Shown here: piece after piece, positions 16,846 through 24,971 of the stretch
Numbering within the stretch: the first letter of the stretch is position 1
Layout: each line of letters begins with the position of its first letter
NCBI RefSeq assembly: GCF_003260995.1
Contig: NZ_CP030040.1
Span: 990,578 to 1,054,577, forward strand
Direction of reading: 5' to 3'
Source: Acetobacterium sp. KB-1
Lineage (GTDB): Bacteria > Bacillota > Clostridia > Eubacteriales > Eubacteriaceae
DNA length: 64,000 nucleotides
The notes under the pieces: model-generated
Told to the model about the DNA's origin: nothing
Database searches by the model: none
What the model saw: only the letters and a program-made list of their open reading frames with translations
Made by a program: the position numbers and the translations under genes

Positions 16846-17847
16846 CTAAACACTTTTGTTTTCGTCCATTTTGTTAATTATTTCACTTGCCAGTGTTTCA
16901 GTAATAATCAGATGCTTAAAATAACCGGTTTTCAGCCCACTGATAATCGAAGCAACATTAGCTTCCTGAGGCACAAATCCGATGACATCTCCATTAGCTT
17001 CCTGAGGCACAAATCCGATGACATCTCCATTAGCTTCCTGAGGCACAAATCCGATGACATCTCTAACTCGGGCTAACTGCTCTAACGGAATTTGAATGGC
17101 GAAGTCATCCTCACTCTGAATTAATTCCCCCTGAGGATTAAAAAAATATGTGAGCAGGCAACCGACAGCCTTTTCTTTGATTAGTTTTCTGCCAAACCGC
17201 ATTGCTGAACCATGGTCCGGTACTGAGGGAAAGCTTCCCAGGGTTATCAGTGCTGTTGTCGTCTTTTTCCAATAGTCTTCGATGCGTTTATAATCTTCAG
17301 TCGCCATCACCTGAGCCTGCTCTTTGGCGGTGGCGGGAATGGCTGGGCAATTAAGAACTTGACCGAGGCGATCAGTTTTTTGAGCGAGCGCCTTGACCAG
17401 ATCATCTGGGTGATAACCACGCTGGGGCGCCGTTATTGCGCCAATAAGCGGACAGATTACACCGCTATTAAGTTCTCCCGGACTTTTTTTTAATTTGGCA
17501 ATAATCTTATCAATATTATAACCCCAACCCAAACCGAGTATCTTTGTTTTGGGCAAGAATTCCACGAGCACATCTGCCCCAATTTGATAAAGATCGTCCG
17601 GCAACGTCACCACACGACAGCTTTTTAAGTTAAAAAGGTGACACAATTCATGTCTGATTCCTCTGATCGTACGATGGTAGGAAAGTACATCAATTTTTAC
17701 GATCCCCGCTTTTCTGGCCTTATTTAAAAGATAACTGACCGCAGGACGTGATATATCTAGATCTCTGGCAATTTCAGACTGGGTTTTGTTTTCCTCATAA
17801 TATAATTGAGAAACATGTATTAAACGGCACAATTCTTTTTCTTTCAA
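16846..17847 (-). CDS. SorC/DeoR-type sugar-binding transcriptional regulator 1 (with internal repeat)
   Basis: A SorC-family regulator of 333 residues: N-terminal helix-turn-helix (YYEENKTQSEIARDLDIS) and a C-terminal phosphosugar-sensing domain of the NagB/DeoR fold (GLGWGYNIDK, CPLIGAITAPQRGYHPD). The family includes LsrR, CggR and SorC. It is a clear paralogue of the regulator at 21828-22751, but near residues 262-297 the 12-residue unit DVIGFVPQEANG is present three times, where the paralogue has it once. Two TTG codons are candidates for the start; 17847 is chosen because it has better spacing from GAGGTG and aligns with the paralogue's ATG. Its promoter is at 17884-17912. It faces the two-component genes tail to head. 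Confidence 0.9.
   Translation of the reverse strand: MKEKELCRLIHVSQLYYEENKTQSEIARDLDISRPAVSYLLNKARKAGIVKIDVLSYHRTIRGIRHELCHLFNLKSCRVVTLPDDLYQIGADVLVEFLPKTKILGLGWGYNIDKIIAKLKKSPGELNSGVICPLIGAITAPQRGYHPDDLVKALAQKTDRLGQVLNCPAIPATAKEQAQVMATEDYKRIEDYWKKTTTALITLGSFPSVPDHGSAMRFGRKLIKEKAVGCLLTYFFNPQGELIQSEDDFAIQIPLEQLARVRDVIGFVPQEANGDVIGFVPQEANGDVIGFVPQEANVASIISGLKTGYFKHLIITETLASEIINKMDENKSV
16956..17063. repeat. 36-bp tandem repeat, three copies, inside sorC1
   Basis: Three head-to-tail copies (16956-16991, 16992-17027, 17028-17063) are identical except at their outer ends. They are in frame and triplicate a 12-residue segment. There are no spacers, so this is not a CRISPR array. Confidence 0.97.
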
Positions 17848-17883
17848 CAAATCACCTCACCTTGACGCTTTAAATGCAGATAT

Positions 17884-17912
17884 AATATAACCCATTCATC
17901 AGCTTTTGTCAA
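17884..17912 (-). promoter_or_regulatory. sorC1 promoter
   Basis: On the minus strand TTGACA (17907-17912) and TATATT (17884-17889) are 17 bases apart, about 35 bases from the sorC1 start. Confidence 0.82.
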
Positions 17913-17933
17913 TTTTACGGATTTCCTTACAAT

Positions 17934-18794
17934 TTAGTCCAGAGGAATCAAAATTGTGCATTTAAAGCGATCATCGAGGATTTGAGTCACCATGTTTCCT
18001 TCGTAATTTTTCAAAACCTGTTTAACATTAGAAATACCATAACCACTTTGATTGTCCTCAATCCGTTTGCTACTGACCATGTTATTCCCCGCTTTTTGAA
18101 TCGTTGTCCGATCAATGGTGTTTTCAATGTCAATGAGCAAGCTCTCCCGCTTGTAGTACATATTAAACTTGATAATTTTATCATGATTCTGCCGGGCATC
18201 CCGCAGGCATCCCTCAATGGCATTGTCCAGAACATTCCCCAGTATAATCGACAGATCGATACTGTTCATTTTCAGGTTTTCCGGAATCGCAATGTAATGA
18301 TCAAAATTTATCTGATGATCAGATGCAACCTTGATTTTATAGTTTAGCAATGCATCGACCACATAATTTCCAGAACGATTATGATCCACCGCATTCTGAA
18401 GCAATTCGTGAAACTGCTTCAGGTAATCTTCGATTTCATCAAAAGCCTGATTCTTGATTAAATACTGCATGGTAATGATATGGTTGTTCATATCATGCCA
18501 TAATCCTCTTACCTCATAGTTCTTTTCCAGCATTTCTTTATAGTGTTTTTGTTGGAGTTCCAACTGAACATTTGCCGTCTTATATTCATTTGTCTTTTTA
18601 GACTCATGATCCCATACTTTAAAGATTATGAAAATAACCACATTGATATAGACCAGGGCACCCAGTGAAGCGAATCCTACCAAATGCCGACCTTCAACAT
18701 GAACATCAATAAGATAAAGGTTCATGCCGACAATTAAACTGATAACCGGAATACTAATCAGTATAATATTTCGAATGATTGAAGAATTCTTCAT
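17934..18794 (-). CDS. GHKL-type sensor histidine kinase (AgrC/CitA-like)
   Basis: A 286-residue membrane histidine kinase. Two membrane helices (about residues 10-29 and 39-60) are joined by a very short outside loop, followed by a coiled coil, the phospho-acceptor region LWHDMNNHI and a GHKL ATPase domain (ILGNVLDNAIEGC, SGYGISNVKQ). The HDMNNH form is that of kinases that pair with LytTR response regulators. The start overlaps the response regulator stop by four bases (ATGA). The small sensory part suggests a membrane-embedded or cytoplasmic signal rather than a large external ligand domain. Confidence 0.88.
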   Translation of the reverse strand: MKNSSIIRNIILISIPVISLIVGMNLYLIDVHVEGRHLVGFASLGALVYINVVIFIIFKVWDHESKKTNEYKTANVQLELQQKHYKEMLEKNYEVRGLWHDMNNHIITMQYLIKNQAFDEIEDYLKQFHELLQNAVDHNRSGNYVVDALLNYKIKVASDHQINFDHYIAIPENLKMNSIDLSIILGNVLDNAIEGCLRDARQNHDKIIKFNMYYKRESLLIDIENTIDRTTIQKAGNNMVSSKRIEDNQSGYGISNVKQVLKNYEGNMVTQILDDRFKCTILIPLD

Positions 18795-19504
18795 TCCATC
18801 GATCCCGCCATATACCGCGTGAAGGCATCGTAAACTTTCTGATTTCTTTTGGGACTGATTGGAATCATCACACCATTTTTTAATACTGCCATTTTCATCT
18901 TGATGCTTTTTACATTCTTGAGATTAACAATATAAGATCGATGACATAAAACAAAGCGAACTGGATCAAGCTCTTTTTGTAGTGCTGTGATCTTATCGTA
19001 GTATTCATACGCCTCATCAAAGGTAACGACTTTCATTTTTCTGCCAAGACTCTCAAAGTATAGTATTTCATCACTTTTTAAAAATATTTTTTCATTGTTT
19101 ATATCAATTTCATAAAAATTAGATCTTGCGTTTTTTATGTCATTTTCCAGTTTTTCTAAAACTTGAAATAATTTTTCTTGCGGGAATGGTTTTAATAAAA
19201 AATCGCTGGCGCTAACTGAATAACCCAAAACAGCATATTCAATTAAGGATGTTGTAATAATAATACGGGCAGTATTACCCGATTTTCTGATTTCATTTGC
19301 GATATCAATCCCATCTTCCTGATCTAAGCGCATGTCTAGAAAAATAACATCAAACGCACTACCACGGTTACTTGCTGCAATAAGTTCATAGCCATACTGA
19401 AATGTGGTTAAACAATAATCGGTTTTAAATGGATATCGACTAATCAGATCTACCAGTATTTTTTTATGTTGTTCCTCATCTTCGCAGACTGCAATTTTTA
19501 ACAT
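18791..19504 (-). CDS. LytTR response regulator
   Basis: A response regulator of 237 residues with an N-terminal receiver (CEDEEQ acidic pocket, FLDMRLDQEDG with the phospho-acceptor Asp, then TSLIEYAVLGYSVSASDFLLKPF with the conserved Lys) and a C-terminal LytTR DNA-binding domain (ILYFESLGRKMKVVT, FVLCHRSYIVNLKNVKSI). LytTR proteins bind direct repeats about 21 bases apart. The ATG at 19504 is preferred, with AAAGGTG upstream; a TTG at 19543 lacks a ribosome site and lies too close to the promoter. It is divergent from dhaK1. Confidence 0.92.
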   Translation of the reverse strand: MLKIAVCEDEEQHKKILVDLISRYPFKTDYCLTTFQYGYELIAASNRGSAFDVIFLDMRLDQEDGIDIANEIRKSGNTARIIITTSLIEYAVLGYSVSASDFLLKPFPQEKLFQVLEKLENDIKNARSNFYEIDINNEKIFLKSDEILYFESLGRKMKVVTFDEAYEYYDKITALQKELDPVRFVLCHRSYIVNLKNVKSIKMKMAVLKNGVMIPISPKRNQKVYDAFTRYMAGSME

Positions 19505-19549
19505 CTTTTCACCTTTTATTCCAGCCGAAACTGAACTTTTCAATGAATT

Positions 19550-19578
19550 ATTATATCGTATAAATGTTCTTGTTACAA
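19550..19578 (-). promoter_or_regulatory. Promoter of the two-component operon
   Basis: On the minus strand TTGTAA (19573-19578) and TATAAT (19550-19555) are 17 bases apart, 45 bases from the response regulator ATG. Confidence 0.75.
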
Positions 19579-19616
19579 TCTTTTACTCTCATTTCTCCTC
19601 TTTCTGTTATTTTTGA

Positions 19617-19645
19617 TGACATCAAACTTTGTTTTCGTGACATCA
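19617..19645. promoter_or_regulatory. Direct repeats TGACATCA, 21 bases apart, upstream of dhaK1
   Basis: TGACATCA occurs at 19617-19624 and again at 19638-19645, a spacing of exactly 21 bases. LytTR regulators bind repeats with this geometry, and the second copy ends just before the putative dhaK1 -35. The half-site TGACAT also occurs in the candidate SorC operators, so a SorC protein is the alternative binder. Confidence 0.5.
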
Positions 19646-19648
19646 TTA

Positions 19649-19677
19649 TTGTTTTAAACGTCAAAATTTGCTAGTAT
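19649..19677 (+). promoter_or_regulatory. Candidate dhaK1 promoter
   Basis: TTGTTT (19649-19654) and TAGTAT (19672-19677) are 17 bases apart, 110 bases before the ATG. Both boxes are weak, which would suit activation from the adjacent direct repeats. Confidence 0.45.
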
Positions 19678-19787
19678 TAATTATTCCCATTCGATTTAAG
19701 TTTTTGGTAAATTGTGATTATAATATTACCTCAAAACATCAGTTGGAATTATTCAATCAAAACGTTAAAATACAAAGGAACCCCGTC

Positions 19788-20786
19788 ATGACGCTGAGAA
19801 AATTCATTAATAAACCGGAAAACATAACCTCCGAATTACTAGAAGGTTTGGCACTGGCCAATCCATTTCTTCTCGAGGTAAAACCCCATAATCTTGTCGT
19901 CAACAAAGGACTTAAAACGGCCAATCGTGTTACGATTGTAACCCTGGGAGGATCTGGTCATGAACCTGCCTTTGAAGGATTTGTTGGCGAAGGCATGATC
20001 GATGTTGCTGTTGTTGGTGATATCTTTGCTGCGCCTGGATATAAGGCTGTTCTTGAAGCACTTCGTCTTGCCGACAAGGGCAAGGGTATTGTTTTAATTG
20101 TCTTAAACCATGCCAGTGATATGCTGGCTGGAACCCAAACCCTAGAAGAAGCACGTCGTGCCGGAATCGCGGTATCGATGGTTGTTACCCGGGAGGATGT
20201 TGCCTACGCCCCCCGTACCGCTGCGGACAGACGCCGCGGTCTGGTGGGATGTGTCCCCCTTTATAAAATTGTCGGCGCAGCCGCCGCCCAGGGGAAATCC
20301 CTTCAGGATGTTACTGCCATTGCTCAAGACTTTGCCGATAATATGGCTACCATAGCCGTCGCCTGCAAAACAGCTACTCATCCTCAAAACGGTTCCGCTT
20401 TTTCGGTCCTTGGGACTGATGAAATGGAAATTGGCATGGGCCAGCATGGCGAAGGTGGCGGTGACCGTCAAAAAATGAAGAATGCCGATGAAACGGCCAT
20501 TCTGATGACCGATTTGCTTATTACCGATTTAAACCTCTGTGCTGGCGAAGAAATTATGGTGATTGTCAATGGTACGGGGTCTACTACGATCATGGAGATG
20601 TTGATCATTTTTAGATGCGTTCATAAATATCTAAGTGCGAAAGGGATCCGAATTGTGGCAAATTGGGTTGAAGAAGTTCTAACCGTTCAGGAACAAGCCG
20701 GATTTCAATTGTTTTTTGCCCGCATGAATGCACAAAACCTCTGGTATTGGAATGCACCGGCACGTACGCCTTATCTGGTGCGATAA
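19788..20786 (+). CDS. DhaK-like dihydroxyacetone kinase subunit 1
   Basis: A 332-residue DhaK-fold protein that would bind a small ketone or ketose covalently. Catalytic residues match E. coli DhaK: the His of GGSGHEPA, the Asp of NHASDMLAG, and the substrate-binding His of MGQHGEGGG (the E. coli form is GIHGEPG). The change from GEPG to GEGGG marks a distinct DhaK branch. It is strongly similar to the product of 23971-24969. The ATG at 19788 follows AAAGGA; the longer frame upstream shows no similarity. It stands alone between a promoter and a terminator, with no DhaL directly beside it, and so must use the DhaL at 22957 or another. Confidence 0.85.
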   Translation: MTLRKFINKPENITSELLEGLALANPFLLEVKPHNLVVNKGLKTANRVTIVTLGGSGHEPAFEGFVGEGMIDVAVVGDIFAAPGYKAVLEALRLADKGKGIVLIVLNHASDMLAGTQTLEEARRAGIAVSMVVTREDVAYAPRTAADRRRGLVGCVPLYKIVGAAAAQGKSLQDVTAIAQDFADNMATIAVACKTATHPQNGSAFSVLGTDEMEIGMGQHGEGGGDRQKMKNADETAILMTDLLITDLNLCAGEEIMVIVNGTGSTTIMEMLIIFRCVHKYLSAKGIRIVANWVEEVLTVQEQAGFQLFFARMNAQNLWYWNAPARTPYLVR

Positions 20787-20840
20787 AGACCTGATTCTTT
20801 TAAAGTTTTAGCCACTCCTAACCTGCTTATTAACAAAATA

Positions 20841-20880
20841 AGAACGTCGCGAATCAAAAACGAGATTCGCGACGTTCTTT
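20841..20880. terminator. Bidirectional terminator between dhaK1 and the deoR-type gene
   Basis: A 16-bp perfect inverted repeat (20841-20856 with 20865-20880) with an AAAAACGA loop, followed on the plus strand by TTTATTTTT. Confidence 0.9.
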
Positions 20881-20891
20881 ATTTTTAAACT

Positions 20892-21659
20892 TTAAATCAT
20901 CTCAATACCATTACTTTTACAGTATTCCCTGTATATCTCTGGGACTTTATCATCCAAGACAAAACCGTCGAAAACATTCAAATCAATCATTTTTGTCAGC
21001 GAGACCTTATCAAACTTCGAGTAATCTGCCATGAGGTAACGCTTGCGACTGATTTCATGAATTGTCTGATTGATTTCTATCTCTTCAAAAGCACCATGCG
21101 TAATCCCTTTATCAATTGACACCGCCATCACCCCTATGAATGCCTTATCAATATTGAAACTTTTTAAAAATTCATTGGCCTTTTTACCGTAAAATGCACC
21201 AGAAAAACTGCGAAGCTTCCCGCCCGGCATATAAACCGTGATCCCAGAAATAGCGGATGCCTTTAATGCGGCACTTAAAGAGAGCGTAATTAAATTAATA
21301 TCTTTGATGTTTTCAAGATAGTCAAGCATCAGTTCGACGGTGCTACCGGAATTCAATGCGATCGTATCGCCGTTTTTAATAAGCTTGGCGGCTTTTTGTG
21401 CAATGAACCGCTTCTCTTCAATATTCTGGGTCCTTTTTTTATAAATATCCATTTCGGACGTCGTCTGATAGTTAATTTTTTCTTTTCGAAAAGCTCCCCC
21501 ATAGGACAAGGTAATCCCATACTCCTCAGCTAAATATTTTAAATCCCGTCGGATTGTCGCCTCGCCGACACCATACTTTTCTGAAAGACTGGCCACCTTA
21601 ACCGAACCTTTGCTCATAATTGTGTTTAATATTTCTTTTCTGCGGTCAATATGTAACAT
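20892..21659 (-). CDS. DeoR/GlpR family transcriptional regulator
   Basis: A 255-residue DeoR-type repressor: N-terminal winged helix (VASLSEKYGVGEATIRRDLKYL) and a C-terminal sugar-phosphate sensing domain with GDTIALNSGSTVELM and SKFDKVS. Members of this family sense phosphorylated sugars or DHAP-like intermediates and repress catabolic operons. It lies between the two dhaK genes, so those are its likely targets, but no operator is obvious. AAGGAG precedes the ATG. Confidence 0.92.
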   Translation of the reverse strand: MLHIDRRKEILNTIMSKGSVKVASLSEKYGVGEATIRRDLKYLAEEYGITLSYGGAFRKEKINYQTTSEMDIYKKRTQNIEEKRFIAQKAAKLIKNGDTIALNSGSTVELMLDYLENIKDINLITLSLSAALKASAISGITVYMPGGKLRSFSGAFYGKKANEFLKSFNIDKAFIGVMAVSIDKGITHGAFEEIEINQTIHEISRKRYLMADYSKFDKVSLTKMIDLNVFDGFVLDDKVPEIYREYCKSNGIEMI

Positions 21660-21827
21660 CTGTTTTCTCCTTACTCAATATCGTTATTTACCCAAACTAA
21701 GTTTCACAGATTATCAAGGATACTATATTTTGCTAAAGACCAGAGTATACAATGATATATAAATTGTACCTACAAATCATTTTTAAAGCAAGCATAACCG
21801 CATCAAGTTAATCAAAAGAATCACGTG

Positions 21828-22751
21828 TCAATTGCTTTCAATTTGATTCAAAACGTCCTTTGCATTTTGTTCTGTGATCACCAGATGTTTGACATAACCG
21901 CTCTGCAAACAACTGATAACTGCATTGGTGTTGGATTCTGGAGGAACAATACCAATAACATGTTTGATCCGTGTCAAAAGTCTTAAAGGAATTTGAATGG
22001 CATAATCATCATCTCCGGAAATCTGTCCGCCTTGCACATTAAAAAAATAAGATAGCAGACTTCCGACCGCTTTTTCCTGAATGAGTTTCTTACCAAACCG
22101 CAGCGCCGTCCCATGGTCTGGAACCAGCGGAAAACTACCCAGCGTCATAATTGCTGTATCCATTTTCCGCCAGCGCTCAAGAATATTTAGATAATTATTG
22201 GTATTCATGAATAACTCCTGATCTTGTTCGGTAGTTGGAAAAGCTGGACTAATTAAATATTCTGCCTGAAACCCTGTTTTATGTGATAAATCAGTGGCCA
22301 ACTCATTGGGATGATATCCTCGATGGGGCACAGTCGCAGTTCCAATTAGGGGACAGACAATGCCATGGGCCGTTTCGCGAATATTTGTCTGGGGCAAGGC
22401 GTCAATGATTTTATTGATATTATATCCCCATCCCAGGCCTAAAACCTTGCTTTTCTCAAGAAAACTTAATAAGACCGTTGCCGCCTCCTGATGGAAAGCC
22501 TCTGCCGATGCCACCACATGACAGGTTTTTAGATCAAAACGGCGACATAGGCCCTGACTCAAACCGATGTTGGATTGTTGATACGAAAGGATCTCAATTC
22601 TTACGATCCCCTCTTTTCTGGCCTTACTCAATAAACTACTCACTGAGGGTCTGGAAATATCCAAAATCCTGGCAATTTCTGCCTGTGTCTTGTTCTCTTC
22701 ATAATATAATTTTGAAATGTGAATCAATCGTATTAGTTCTTTTTCTTTCAT
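21828..22751 (-). CDS. SorC/LsrR-type transcriptional regulator 2
   Basis: A 307-residue SorC-family regulator, paralogue of sorC1, with helix-turn-helix (YYEENKTQAEIARILDIS) and the phosphosugar domain (GLGWGYNINK, CPLIGTATVPHRGYHPN). It carries a single copy of the segment that is triplicated in sorC1 (HVIGIVPPESN). It is divergent from dhaL across 205 bases that hold three candidate operators. By analogy with LsrR it probably represses both directions until a phosphorylated substrate binds. Confidence 0.92.
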   Translation of the reverse strand: MKEKELIRLIHISKLYYEENKTQAEIARILDISRPSVSSLLSKARKEGIVRIEILSYQQSNIGLSQGLCRRFDLKTCHVVASAEAFHQEAATVLLSFLEKSKVLGLGWGYNINKIIDALPQTNIRETAHGIVCPLIGTATVPHRGYHPNELATDLSHKTGFQAEYLISPAFPTTEQDQELFMNTNNYLNILERWRKMDTAIMTLGSFPLVPDHGTALRFGKKLIQEKAVGSLLSYFFNVQGGQISGDDDYAIQIPLRLLTRIKHVIGIVPPESNTNAVISCLQSGYVKHLVITEQNAKDVLNQIESN

Positions 22752-22769
22752 TTGTTCACTCCATTTCTT

Positions 22770-22882
22770 TACATATGTCAGTCTTTATTTGTTTAATATA
22801 TAACAATATTCTACATATGTCAAGTTTTTGTCTGATTAATAAAATATTTCGAAATTTATCCGTTTTTTTGACTAACATATGC
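22770..22882. promoter_or_regulatory. Candidate SorC operator cluster
   Basis: TACATATGTCA occurs identically at 22770-22780 and 22812-22822, 42 bases apart (four helical turns). A third, weaker copy, TAACATATG, is at 22873-22881, 62 bases further (about six turns). The first overlaps the leader of sorC2, the second overlaps its -35, and the third abuts the dhaL -35. Same-face spacing suits the tetramers formed by SorC proteins. Confidence 0.65.
22795..22823 (-). promoter_or_regulatory. sorC2 promoter
   Basis: On the minus strand TTGACA (22818-22823) and TATATT (22795-22800) are 17 bases apart. The -35 is embedded in a TACATATGTCA operator copy, implying autorepression. Confidence 0.82.
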
Positions 22883-22891
22883 TATTTTTGT

Positions 22892-22920
22892 TTGACTTAT
22901 TGATCGACACTTGTTATACT
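22892..22920 (+). promoter_or_regulatory. dhaL-voc-dhaK2-lsrF promoter
   Basis: TTGACT (22892-22897) and TATACT (22915-22920) are 17 bases apart, 36 bases before the dhaL ATG and just downstream of the third ACATATG site. Confidence 0.8.
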
Positions 22921-22956
22921 AATGGCAAATATGTAAACGATTGTGGAGGTGATTTA

Positions 22957-23583
22957 ATGCCACTGGAACCCTTGAAAATCAAAGACTTACTCCTTGCCGC
23001 GGCCGGCGAAATTGCCGATCATGTTGAAATCCTAACTGAACTGGATTGCGCTCTCGGTGATGGGGATCATGGTACAACCATGAAAAAACTGACAAATGTC
23101 ATGTTTGACGAAATAAAAACCTGGAATCAAACCACCAACCTGAAAACAGGGTTAGAATCCCTCACTGATGCCTTGGAAGACGTCAGTGGTGGTTCAGCTG
23201 GCCCTCTGTTTGGCGCTTTTATTTATGGTATGGCTGAAGCCGCCGATCCTGATGCACCTAATACCGATACATTCATAAAAAGTATTCTGCTCGGAGCCTA
23301 TGACGAATTCTTTGCCACCTCCAAAGCGGTTGTTGGCGATAAAACCATGATGGATGCCATCTACCCGGCCACCGAGGTAATCCGCAGTTCCACCGCAGAC
23401 ATGAAAACGACTCTTAAAAAAGCTGCTCAGGCAGCCCGAACCGGATCTGATAACACGACCGGGATGCTGGCAAAATTTGGGCGGGCCCGATACATTGGCG
23501 ACCGCTGTTTAGGTCATAAGGATCCTGGCTCGGTTACCTTCGCCTTTTTCTACGAAGGGCTGGCCAAAGGATATTTAGCATAA
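22957..23583 (+). CDS. dhaL: DhaL-like dihydroxyacetone kinase subunit
   Basis: A 208-residue nucleotide-binding subunit that phosphorylates the substrate held by DhaK. The Mg-ADP/ATP site LDCALGDGDHGTTM carries the three conserved aspartates, and GGSAGPLFGAF and GARYIGDR-like loops follow (GRARYIGDRCLGH). The DGDHG form is compatible with either the PTS-type or ATP-type enzyme. No DhaM or EI/HPr gene is in the window, so the phosphoryl donor is open. The ATG at 22957 follows TGGAGGTG. It is the first gene of a four-gene operon. Confidence 0.88.
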   Translation: MPLEPLKIKDLLLAAAGEIADHVEILTELDCALGDGDHGTTMKKLTNVMFDEIKTWNQTTNLKTGLESLTDALEDVSGGSAGPLFGAFIYGMAEAADPDAPNTDTFIKSILLGAYDEFFATSKAVVGDKTMMDAIYPATEVIRSSTADMKTTLKKAAQAARTGSDNTTGMLAKFGRARYIGDRCLGHKDPGSVTFAFFYEGLAKGYLA

Positions 23584-23608
23584 AACTAAAATTAAAAAGG
23601 AGAAAAAA

Positions 23609-23929
23609 ATGTACGAAATTATGCACGTAGGTGTTCCCGTTACGGAACCGGTATTGGAAGAATTTTACGCCGAGGGATTAAAGGTTCATATTTCAGGGCC
23701 AGACAACAACCCTTTCAAGTTTGAGTATCTGAGATTTGAAGAAGGCACCCCCCTTCATCCTGATGTCGTTAATTTTAACCATATTGCCTACAAGGTTCCC
23801 AATATCGATACCTTTATCAAGGATCATCAGGCCCTTGTCTTAAACGAACGGATGACGGTTGACGAACATCTGGACATTGCATTTGTCAAAGTCGATGGCA
23901 CGGTTATTGAATTGATGGAAATAAAATAA
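23609..23929 (+). CDS. Small VOC-fold (glyoxalase/bleomycin-resistance-like) protein
   Basis: A 106-residue protein with a vicinal-oxygen-chelate-like pattern: IMHVGVPV at the start, NHIAYKVPNIDTFI in the middle and VIELMEIK at the end. The spaced His and Glu residues (H6, the His of FNHIAYKV, and the terminal Glu) are suitable metal ligands. VOC proteins isomerise or epimerise oxo compounds, which would suit a ketose or diketone pathway. It lies 25 bases after dhaL and 41 before dhaK2. The fold call is from motif pattern only; the reaction is unknown. Confidence 0.68.
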   Translation: MYEIMHVGVPVTEPVLEEFYAEGLKVHISGPDNNPFKFEYLRFEEGTPLHPDVVNFNHIAYKVPNIDTFIKDHQALVLNERMTVDEHLDIAFVKVDGTVIELMEIK

Positions 23930-23970
23930 ATTTAAACTGTTCTAAATAATTATTAAAGGGGGAAAATGTA

Positions 23971-24969
23971 ATGACAATGAAAAAGTTTATTAACAATCCG
24001 GATAATATCACGGCTGAATTATTAGAAGGTCTGGCTCTGGCCAATCCACAAATCCTTGAGGTGACCGAACATAATTTGATCATCAACAAAGGTCTTTCGA
24101 CTGCCGATCGGGTTACCATTGTCACCATCGGCGGTGCCGGTCATGAACCGGCTTTAGAAGGTTTTGTCGGCGAAGGAATGATTGATATTTCCGTTGTTGG
24201 GGACATTTTTGCGGCTCCCGGTTACAAAGCCGTACTGGAAGCGCTGAAACTGGCTGATAAGGGCAAGGGTGTACTTTTTGTGGTGTTAAACCATGCCGGA
24301 GATATGTTAGCCGGTGACCGAACCATGAAAGAAGTCGAAAAACTGGGATTAAACGTCATAAAGGTGGTCACTCAGGAAGACATCGCCAATGCGCCCCGCT
24401 CTGACGCTGCCAACCGCCGTGGGCTGGTTGGCTGTGTGCCGCTTTATAAAATCTGTGGTGCCGCTGCCGCGCAGGGTAAATCGTTGACAGAAGTGGCCGC
24501 GATTGCTCAGGATTTTGCCGACAATATGGCTACCATTGCCGTTGCCTGCAAAACTGCCACCCATCCCCAGAATGGTGCATCCTTTGCCGAACTTGGTGAA
24601 GATGAAATGGAGGTTGGCATGGGCCAGCATGGTGAAGGCGGTGGCGGGCGTCAAAAAATGGCTACTGCCGACGAAACTGCTGTGATTATGGCCGATGCAC
24701 TCCTTAAAGATCTGGCTCTGAAATCCGGCGAAGAGGTGATGGTCATTGTCAATGGTACCGGTGCCACCACCATTATGGAGATGCTACTGGTTTTCCGTCG
24801 GGTTCACCACTATCTCAGCGAAAAGGGTATTAAAATTGTCGCCAGTTGGGTCGAAGAAGTTTTAACAGTCCAGGAACAAGCCGGCTTCCAGCTTTTCTTT
24901 GCTCGTATGGATCCGGAAAAACTGGCCTATTGGGAAGCTCCGGCAAAAACGCCGTATTTGAGTCGATAG
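23971..24969 (+). CDS. dhaK: DhaK-like dihydroxyacetone kinase subunit 2
   Basis: A 332-residue DhaK-type subunit, paralogue of the one at 19788-20786. The DhaK catalytic set is intact: the His of GGAGHEPA, the Asp of NHAGDMLAG and the substrate-binding His of MGQHGEGGGGR. As in the paralogue, the loop after this His differs from the GEPG of classical DhaK. It is in an operon with dhaL and is followed by lsrF only two bases after its stop, so the three proteins are made together. Substrates could be dihydroxyacetone, erythrulose or a longer ketose such as the AI-2 precursor; the altered loop makes a non-DHA substrate plausible. Confidence 0.86.
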   Translation: MTMKKFINNPDNITAELLEGLALANPQILEVTEHNLIINKGLSTADRVTIVTIGGAGHEPALEGFVGEGMIDISVVGDIFAAPGYKAVLEALKLADKGKGVLFVVLNHAGDMLAGDRTMKEVEKLGLNVIKVVTQEDIANAPRSDAANRRGLVGCVPLYKICGAAAAQGKSLTEVAAIAQDFADNMATIAVACKTATHPQNGASFAELGEDEMEVGMGQHGEGGGGRQKMATADETAVIMADALLKDLALKSGEEVMVIVNGTGATTIMEMLLVFRRVHHYLSEKGIKIVASWVEEVLTVQEQAGFQLFFARMDPEKLAYWEAPAKTPYLSR

Positions 24970-24971
24970 CG

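Noticed and set aside
16956-17063. Regular repeats that might suggest a CRISPR array.
   Set aside because: Copies are contiguous without spacers and lie in frame within a coding sequence.
16801-17076. A 91-residue plus-strand frame with repeated SFLRHKSDDISI units.
   Set aside because: It is the opposite-strand reading of the sorC1 tandem repeat and has no homology or ribosome site.
24846-24971. An in-frame extension of lsrF overlapping the end of dhaK2.
   Set aside because: The similarity to LsrF begins exactly at the ATG at 24972; the extension only shadows dhaK2.
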